From NCBI GenBank assembly GCA_025677835.1, contig JAIXMR010000023.1:124001-188000 (forward strand): a stretch of DNA of 64,000 nt, read 5' to 3'. The translations under genes were made by a program, and so were the position numbers. The notes under the pieces are model-generated. The model had not been told where the DNA came from. It worked only from the letters and a program-made list of their open reading frames with translations, and made no database searches. This document shows, one piece after another, positions 57,292 through 64,000 of the stretch. Every line of letters begins with the position of its first letter. Within the stretch, counting starts at the first letter, position 1. The DNA comes from Sporodiniella umbellata. Its lineage: Eukaryota > Mucoromycota > Mucoromycetes > Mucorales > Rhizopodaceae.

Positions 57292-59598
57292 ATGCAGCAA
57301 CAAACTAATCATCTAGCATTGGTAGATGCTAACTCTCTACGTAGCTCCCAGAGAGGTACATGAGATAATTGCTTTAAAAAAAAAAGGCAGAGAATTTACC
57401 TGTTTTTTAAGTGGCCATTAGCAACATGCTTCATTTCAATTCAACCGAAGACTCAGTTATTAACTCTGGAACTGACAATGTTGTTTGGAAAGTTTTAATT
57501 TTCGATAGATTCGGACAAGACATCATCTCTTCTATTATGAGAGTAAACGATTTACGCGAGAATGGAGTGACCGTGCACATGTAAAAAGAAAAACGAAGAG
57601 TATTTTCTCACTTCAGATGTTAATTATCCATCTTTTTTAGGCTAATAAATCAAGATCGAGCATCTTTGCCTGATGTTCCTGCTGTTTACTTTGTAGAGCC
57701 TACTTTAGAAAATATCAAGAGAATTTGTCAGGTACAAAACGACTGAAAAGGACTGAGCTATAACTGTTATAGGACATGAATCGCAACCTCTACGATTCAT
57801 ATTACATTAACTTTTCCTCAACTATTCCTCGGCCACTTTTAGAAGAGTTTGCCACATTTACTACTACAGATAATATTGCCGATGCCGTTAGTCAGGTACA
57901 AAAAAATGAAAGATTGAAAAGACAACACGACATCTTTCAGAACTAGACGTAACAATACAGCTTAGGTTTATGATCAGCACCTGAACTTTATTTGTACCAA
58001 CCCTAATGTTTTCTCATTAAACCAACCTCAAGCATTTGTTAATCTTAACAATCCCAGCGCCACTGAATCGCTTATTGAAGATACAATTGATAGAGCCGTA
58101 AATTCTCTGTTCTCAGTGATAGTTACAATGGGAATCATTCCCATAATTCGCTGCCCTCGCGGAAACGCTGCTGAAATGATTGCTCAGAAGCTAGACAGCA
58201 AGCTTCGCGATCATGTAATGAACAGTCGAACGAACCTTTTTACTGAAAACAGCTCTTTACAACGTCCTGTTCTGATTTTACTGGATAGAAGTATGGATTT
58301 AACTCCAATGTTGTGTCACTCCTGGACATATGAAGCACTTGTGCATGATGTACTTTCTATGCATCTTAACCGAATTACGGTCAATACTGAAGATGGCAAA
58401 AAAAGAAGCTATGACTTAGATACTAAAGATTTCTTTTGGGCCAAAAATGCATCAAGCCCATTTCCACAAGTAGCTGAAGATATTGACATCGAGCTCAACA
58501 AATACAAAAAGGATGCAGCCGAAATCACTAGTATGAGCGGTGTATCTTCATTGGAAGACGTTGAACAGATGGACATGTCATCAAATACAAAATTACTCAA
58601 ATCGGCTATAACTGCGCTTCCTGAGTTGACAGCACGAAAGGCAACTCTAGATATGCATATGAATGTGGCTACTTCTTTATTGAACTCTATCAAGGACAGA
58701 CAACTGGATATATTCTTTCAAATGGAAGAAAACATTACTCGCCAGTCTAAAAGCGTATTACTGGAAGTGATCCGCGATACTGAAAAGAAGAATGCTGAGG
58801 ACAAGATACGTTTGTTTCTTATTTACTATTTATCTCTAGTAGAAGAGATCCCCGAAGATGACATGAAAGCATATGAAAAAGCCTTGAGTGATGTCGGTTG
58901 CGATTTAAGCCCGTTGAATTACATCAAAAAGTGAGAGTAGTGAAGCGAAAAGCCGTACTGACTGACTTTTTTAGAGTGCGGGCCCTTATGAGAATGACAT
59001 CAATGATTGCCCCACCCGCACAACCACAAAGTGGGTTCTCTCAAAATGATTTATTCCGCGGCTTCAGTAGTATCAGTAATAAGGTAAAATAATAGGAAAA
59101 AGCAACTTTATGCTTTGTGAGCTAACGGCAGTAACTATAAAAAGCTCTCTGATCGTTTGAAAGAAGGAGGTTTGGGAGGCGGTTTTGAAAATTTGCTATC
59201 CGGCGTGAAAAATCTGCTACCCATCCGCAAAGAGTTGGTCGTTAGTAAAATCGTATCTGACATCATGTCCCCCCCTCAAAATGAAGTGTCTAAGGCAAGC
59301 GATTTTCTTTATTTTGATCCAAAGGTCGGTAAAAATTCCAAATCTCCCCGTCAGCATAAAGTCACTTTCCAAGAGGCTATCGTATTTGTTGTTGGAGGCG
59401 GAAACTATTTGGAATATCAAAATTTACAAGAGTTGGCAGTTGTAAGTATTTAGTTGGACTATACAAGCTTTTTTTAATATAATATACTAGCAAAACAATA
59501 ACAAGAAAAAAATCACTTATGGATCAACTGACATATTGTCGCCACACCAATTCTTGGGCCAACTGGCTACTTTGGGTGAAGATTCCTCCATAGCATAA
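57292..59598 (+). CDS. SLY1: SLY1 / SCFD1 Sec1-Munc18 family protein
   Basis: SM protein that binds the syntaxin Sed5 and drives ER-Golgi SNARE fusion. Exon 1 57292-57355 encodes [20 protein letters not shown]; a 56-nt phase-1 intron (57356-57411) leads to [16 protein letters not shown], so the ATG at 57426 is internal. Following blocks: [131 protein letters not shown] and, near the end, [25 protein letters not shown] then [21 protein letters not shown]. Seven short introns; about 645 residues, the usual length. Stop at 59596-59598. Confidence 0.95.
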
Positions 59599-59653
59599 AC
59601 TGCTCCTTTATTTTATTAAAACTGAATTTGACTTAAAAACAAACAGAGAAGTT

Positions 59654-60451
59654 TCACACTTTAGAAGAACCAAAACCTGCAAATCCCATCATTTTTGCCA
59701 TCTCATCACCCTCTTCGCTAATTTCAATTTTGTCCTCTTTCTTTTTGCTTTCTTTCTTTTGCTTTTTCTTTTCACGTCTTTTTTTTCTCTCTTCCTCCTC
59801 CTGCTGTTTTAATGCTGTTAGCCTTTCATCGAGATCTAAAAAATTTCAGTATAGATTATGTTTTTTGTTTTTTTTTCAAATTGCATTACCATATTTCTCT
59901 TCGTCCGGATTTTCTCTCTTTCTTTTTAAAGCAGCCAATCGTTCCTTGACATCGTTTATGCCTGCCTTTTCTGTCTTTCTAGATATACCAGCGTTTGCCA
60001 GATCTATATTATTTTTTAGCTGTTGAATTTCATAAGTTTAATTTTACGTTTTCTTCCATTCAAGTGGTCGATGTAGGTCACGCTATCTTTAATGGTGATG
60101 TCGCAATCTTTACAATAATAGCCAGGCTGTTTTCTAGAATCTGTAGATTGGATCACCTGCACCTTGCCTACATTCTTTTCTAATTCCAAACGCTCTGTAC
60201 GATGCGATAGCTTTTGTTTGCTTTCATTTTCTTCTTCTGTCTTTTTTGGTTTTAAAGGAGGTAGACCTTTCTTCCGGCGCTCTTCATTTTCTTCTGCGAA
60301 ACGATCTCTAGACTCACGAGCTCGAGCTTTGGCTGCGTATTCTTCTCTGTCCCATTTTCGTCTGAAATCAGTATCATTCTATTAGAGGTTAACTATAGCA
60401 CGGGAAATTCTCTTGAATTTTTACAGCTTTTCCAGAACCGTAAGCGCTCAT
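59654..60451 (-). CDS. SNU23: U4/U6.U5 tri-snRNP protein SNU23 / ZMAT2
   Basis: Spliceosomal B-complex protein with a matrin-type C2H2 zinc finger. Exons: 60425-60451 (MSAYGSGKA), 60048-60378, then from 60003 downward with one more intron (about 59838-59890). Exon 2 begins NDTDFRRKWDREEYAAKARA and carries KGLPPLKPKK, LELEKNVGKVQVIQSTDSRK and QPGYYCKDCDITIKDSVTYI DHLNGRK. The second zinc-ligand His is created across the 44-nt intron 60004-60047 (C plus AT). Next are LANAGISRKTEKAGINDVKE RLAALKRKR and KYDLDERLTALKQQ, a Lys/Glu coiled tail, and the conserved end EEMAKMMGFAGFGSSKV. This matches ZMAT2 closely in order and length. It converges on SLY1 with a 55-bp gap. Confidence 0.93.
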
Positions 60452-60707
60452 TAGTTTACAATCTATGTGTGGATTTTTATGCTTAAGAAAAAGTTTAATA
60501 CCCTTTTTTTAAAATTAATTTTATGACTGTTTCGATTGACATAAATTTTATTGATCATGCAAAAAGGAGGTAATAAAAAACAAAATGAATTCATAAAAGA
60601 ATGACTTTACAGGGTTTGCTTCTGAGCATATGTATGAGCATAGTATGATTTTTCATAACAAAAATAAGAATAGGTTCATAGAAGTATAAGAATAAAGATA
60701 CAAATTA

Positions 60708-61625
60708 TCATATCAACATATTAAAGGATGAATACATCGTTAAAGTAAGGCATCTACAACTTTTTATGAGTTTCAAAAATACATTGATATGTATAGTTTT
60801 ATTTACCATAGTGTTTTCATAATACAACTGCTCCGTGTTTTTTATAGGTACGGAGGAATATATCTGCTTTGTACTCGTCAAGGGCACTGTTTGAACCCAA
60901 TTATAGACATGACTGGGCTCCTTGGGCATTGGTTGAATAAAAAACTTTTCTCTAGGTAGCATAGAGATCCCATCTCTGTATGGATATACAATAGGGTCAA
61001 GACAAGGATCCATACAGCCCTTACTTTTTATCCAGTCGCTGTTATCCGTGTATCCATTTTGGTAGCTGGAAAATTGGCTATCGGACCACAGCTCCTGATT
61101 GCTGATAATTGGGTAGCTAAAATCAGACATCGTATACGGGTTCCAAGGATCCAGAACATCATCCGAAAGCGGCTGAGTTAAGGGATGAAAGCTGTCCAAG
61201 GATTCAGGATAAGAGCTCAAGGACGATTGCGAATTGCTATGAACCATGGGTGTAGACTGATAAACCATAGGTGCTGACTGACAGTTTATAGACTGTGAGT
61301 CAGTATATGAGCTATCATGAGATTTTTCTGTTTGGTCATCCTTCTGTTGTTGAGGCTGATGTTTTGCTTTAGCTCTTCTGTTCTGAAACCAAATCTGGAC
61401 TCCGCGAGGGCTCATGGCCAAGTCGCTAGCAAGGTTTTCTCTAACTCTTCCACTTGGTTTGGGGTTTTTATGAAAAGACCGCTCCAAAATTTGCGCTTGT
61501 TCGCGAGAAGTCTTTCTGCGGTGTTTTACTTCGTGCGGATTGTAGAAGTTTGGTGTAAAATTCGGTGCCGTACCCGAAGCCTTCCGATTCTCCAAAGATT
61601 TGGTTGATGTTGTTGTTTTGGTCAT
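60708..61625 (-). CDS. Homeobox transcription factor
   Basis: ATG at 61623-61625. Residues about 34-92 are a typical 60-residue homeodomain: HRRKTSREQAQILERSFHKN, PKPSGRVRENLASDLAMSPR, GVQIWFQNRRAKAKHQ, with WFQNRR in helix 3 and Gln at position 50. It resembles fungal Pho2/Phx1/Yox1-type homeodomains, but the subtype is not decided here. The rest is Ser/Gln/Tyr-rich (SQSINCQSAPMVYQSTPMVH, YPYRDGISMLPREKFF) with no second domain. The final 35 codons after NTMVNK are AT-rich and follow a GTAAAT, so the true end could lie in another exon; the stop at 60708 is uncertain. Genes upstream are separated by a long AT-rich gap. Confidence 0.85.
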   Translation of the reverse strand: MTKTTTSTKSLENRKASGTAPNFTPNFYNPHEVKHRRKTSREQAQILERSFHKNPKPSGRVRENLASDLAMSPRGVQIWFQNRRAKAKHQPQQQKDDQTEKSHDSSYTDSQSINCQSAPMVYQSTPMVHSNSQSSLSSYPESLDSFHPLTQPLSDDVLDPWNPYTMSDFSYPIISNQELWSDSQFSSYQNGYTDNSDWIKSKGCMDPCLDPIVYPYRDGISMLPREKFFIQPMPKEPSHVYNWVQTVPLTSTKQIYSSVPIKNTEQLYYENTMVNKTIHINVFLKLIKSCRCLTLTMYSSFNMLI

Positions 61626-64000
61626 GGTTTTGATTGTGTAGAAGGTTTTTTTTTTGTTTTGTTTTGAAATTTTTTTTTTTCAATTATGTCTACCAGATGT
61701 TTGGTCTGTAACTGAGATGAAATTAAAGTTATTGCTTAAAATAAAAGAAATGTTTATATAAAAACAAAAGAGCTTTTGAAGAAAAGATCAAGACTTTTTC
61801 TTATAAATTGAATAAAAGAATGTAAGGGGCAGCTACTAACAATCAAAAAGGAAATAAAACAGAGAGATTTAGGGAGTTTCGCAGACGAGCTGCTACAAGA
61901 AAGACTAAATTTGACCTAGATTCGTAAAGAAAAGTTATCATGGTGATGAAAAAAAAAAAGATATTTTACACGTATTTACAATTGGGAGGCGTAAGCGGCT
62001 TGGTAAAGTTTTTCTTTTTCTTTTCTTTTTTTTGTATTATACTATTGCGTTGTCATTATAAATGACAGTTTAAGCTTCTTTTAAAGCAATGAACGTCCAA
62101 GGAGAAACCAAAGGGGATACCATACAAACACATAGATTTCAGACAGTGTATAAAAGGAGAGCAGAAAAAATAAAGGGGGTATTAAAGCAATTAGAAGAAC
62201 AGTCCATTTCTAAGAAAACAAATAATAGCTTATGCATAGGATCATGACATAGACTCTCCTACAGTTAACGTATACATGAATATATATATAGCTCAATAGA
62301 CCCTATTTACCTCATGAGTTAACTCAATGGACGCTCCTATGTTTAGTGAATATTCAGGCTTACCATAGACAAAATATTACCCATTGGTTTGGTAATAGGT
62401 TATCTAAATCGAGTAAAGTAACCAAAGAAAAAAATTTCTGTATTTGATTCATATATTGTAAATTTTGGACAATCTTTCAAATCTTATATGACACCCGAAA
62501 CCCAATTTTGTGTTTTCTCCTCTCCCTCCTTTTTATTACAAGCACGCGAGCTAAAACGGAATTACTATTTATAAAATAAAACGCTATTATTTCATTGCAA
62601 AAATCGGGGAATGTTATCCTTGATCGGTTTTCAATATCTGTATATCTTTTATTTAGCTCACAGCTTACTAAAATTATACATTGATCCTGGTATTTTACAG
62701 AGGGGGCCATCAATTACTGCTAATATAATAACAAAGCCCTATGTTTCAAATAATCTTGCTCAAAGTATGTAAGTTACTGTTGAGCGCTATTTTTTCAAGT
62801 CAACTTTAACTTACTGCAAGAGAAACTTTAGCTTTTCTTTTTATGTATGTTTACCAAAAAGAAAAAAAGCTTCCTAATCCATTTGAGGGTGAGAAGAATT
62901 ATACATTTGAATTGATAAGCGAAACGTATTGTATTCACGTATAAAAACGCTATTATATATTTTTTTAAGGAAGAAGGAAAGACATTACATAATAAAACAT
63001 ACCACACAACTGTAATCTGCTTTTCTGAATTCCCCAAGCTTCCTTTGAGCTATCAAACTATTTTTTTTTTCAAAAATAAAATTTCGGAATCCCTGGGTAC
63101 TGTCGGCTTTTTTTTTTGTGTTGCTTACTCTATTCTTAAATACTATTGCTTTAAATTGGTCTCCTTTAAAAGCCTATACAAACGAGCTCTTTATATTCAA
63201 GGAATGTACAAAAACAAAACAGTACCGTACCTCGTGTGTTGCATACCGTTTGTTGTTATTGTTACTATTTTTTATGAAAACAATTCAGAGTTGAAACCGG
63301 ACGCTTTGAAAAGAAAAAGAAAAACTCAACTTGATACAAAACTAATGCATACTTGATATAGAGCAACTAATTGAATAGCTCAGATACTAAGACATTTTTT
63401 TAAAACAGAAAAAAAAGTTTATGTTTACAACTCCAACTCAGAAATGGGAGCCTACCATTAACTTTCTTGACTAACCTTTTGTATCACATAAGCATATTTT
63501 TAATTCAGCTATCGATTATTTGGAACTGATTAAGGGTTTTACAACATCAATAGTCATTACCTTTTTTTACTGAAAAAGAAAGAGAAAAAGAAATCATCGA
63601 TCCCCTTGCTTATTTTTCCGATTTTTCTATATAGCCTACCATGCGACTTAGATACAGCTTTACTTCTCCTTTTTTGAATTTTCCGCACTTTCATATTTGC
63701 AAATTATACGCTTATAAATCTCTTTCAATAGCAAAACTTACTCCTTTGAAATTAGTGTCTTCGACACATTATGGACAGTCAAAAAAGGAAAAAAACATTC
63801 CTTAGTACTCTATGTACATAAAAGGCTTGTATGATGTACTTTTTCAATTGATGTCTATTCAGTTTAAAAAAGGCATTTTCTGCAATGAAGTGAACATAGC
63901 ATTACTCGTGTTACAACCAACTGTTTAGGGACACACTATAAAAACTGAGATTTGAAGCTTTAAATTATAGAAAAATACTGCTATTTGGATAAGATAAAGC
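61626..64000. other. AT-rich right end without a clear gene
   Basis: About 2.4 kb. Frames of up to 103 codons (63045-63356) contain Phe/Lys-rich translation with no domain and non-canonical starts. The first few hundred bases should include the homeobox promoter. Nothing else supported. Confidence 0.5.

Noticed and set aside
1..64000. tRNA, rRNA, U6/U2 snRNA and CRISPR arrays
   Set aside because: I scanned for T-loop GGTTCRANNCC, U6 and repeat-spacer patterns and saw no convincing case; a covariance-model search would be decisive.

Overview
This window is nuclear DNA from a fungus, most likely an early-diverging one of the Mucoromycota (Mucorales type). The evidence is single-copy eukaryotic housekeeping genes split by many short GT..AG introns (about 40-85 nt), small intergenic gaps, fungal gene types (SSK1-type response regulator, Zn2Cys6 regulator with a GIKRGPYK tail, PPS1 phosphatase, MLLE-containing RRM protein), and Fanconi FANCI and Lgd/CC2D1 homologues. 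T/A homopolymers of 10-40 nt and microsatellites are very common. No rRNA, tRNA, CRISPR array, bacterial operon or virus was found. The assignment to Mucoromycota is an inference from gene content.

Layout. 1-13.9 kb: partial FANCI (+), arginyl-tRNA synthetase (-), PTC7-type PP2C phosphatase (+), a small LITAF-domain protein (-), a helix-turn-helix protein with a decayed DDE-transposase-like domain (+), a DIPP-type Nudix hydrolase with a Lys/Glu tail (+) and a PPS1 dual-specificity phosphatase (-). 14.6-25 kb: LC8 dynein light chain (+), a small Cys/His protein (-), a DH-PH RhoGEF (-), CC2D1/Lgd (-) and NOL8/Nop8 (+). 25-28.4 kb: AT-rich, no convincing gene. 28.4-36.3 kb: MTH1-type Nudix sanitiser (+), SSK1 response regulator (+), a small coiled-coil protein (+), RACK1 (-) and an HP1-like chromo/chromoshadow protein (-). 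36.3-39.1 kb: homopolymer-rich gap. 39.1-50.8 kb: RRM plus tandem MLLE-like protein (+), Zn2Cys6 regulator (+), P5C reductase (-), ARF6-type GTPase (+), SDHAF2 (-), an unknown 911-residue protein (-) and a Ser-rich protein (-). 50.8-57.3 kb: AT-rich gene desert. 57.3-61.6 kb: SLY1 (+), SNU23/ZMAT2 (-) and a homeobox regulator (-). 61.6-64 kb: no clear gene.

The genes do not form one pathway. They cover DNA repair and nucleotide sanitation (FANCI, MTH1), translation (ArgRS, RACK1), ribosome and spliceosome biogenesis (NOL8, SNU23), stress and morphogenesis signalling (SSK1, PPS1, PTC7, RhoGEF, ARF6), membrane traffic (SLY1, CC2D1, LITAF) and chromatin or transcription (HP1, homeobox, Zn2Cys6). 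The best leads are a FANCI lacking the canonical monoubiquitination lysine, 3' splice sites preceded by long poly(A), a transposase-derived protein with a degraded DDE triad, a tandem MLLE-like RRM protein, and a one-base frame break in SSK1 at a C homopolymer. I found no clearly undescribed multi-gene system.
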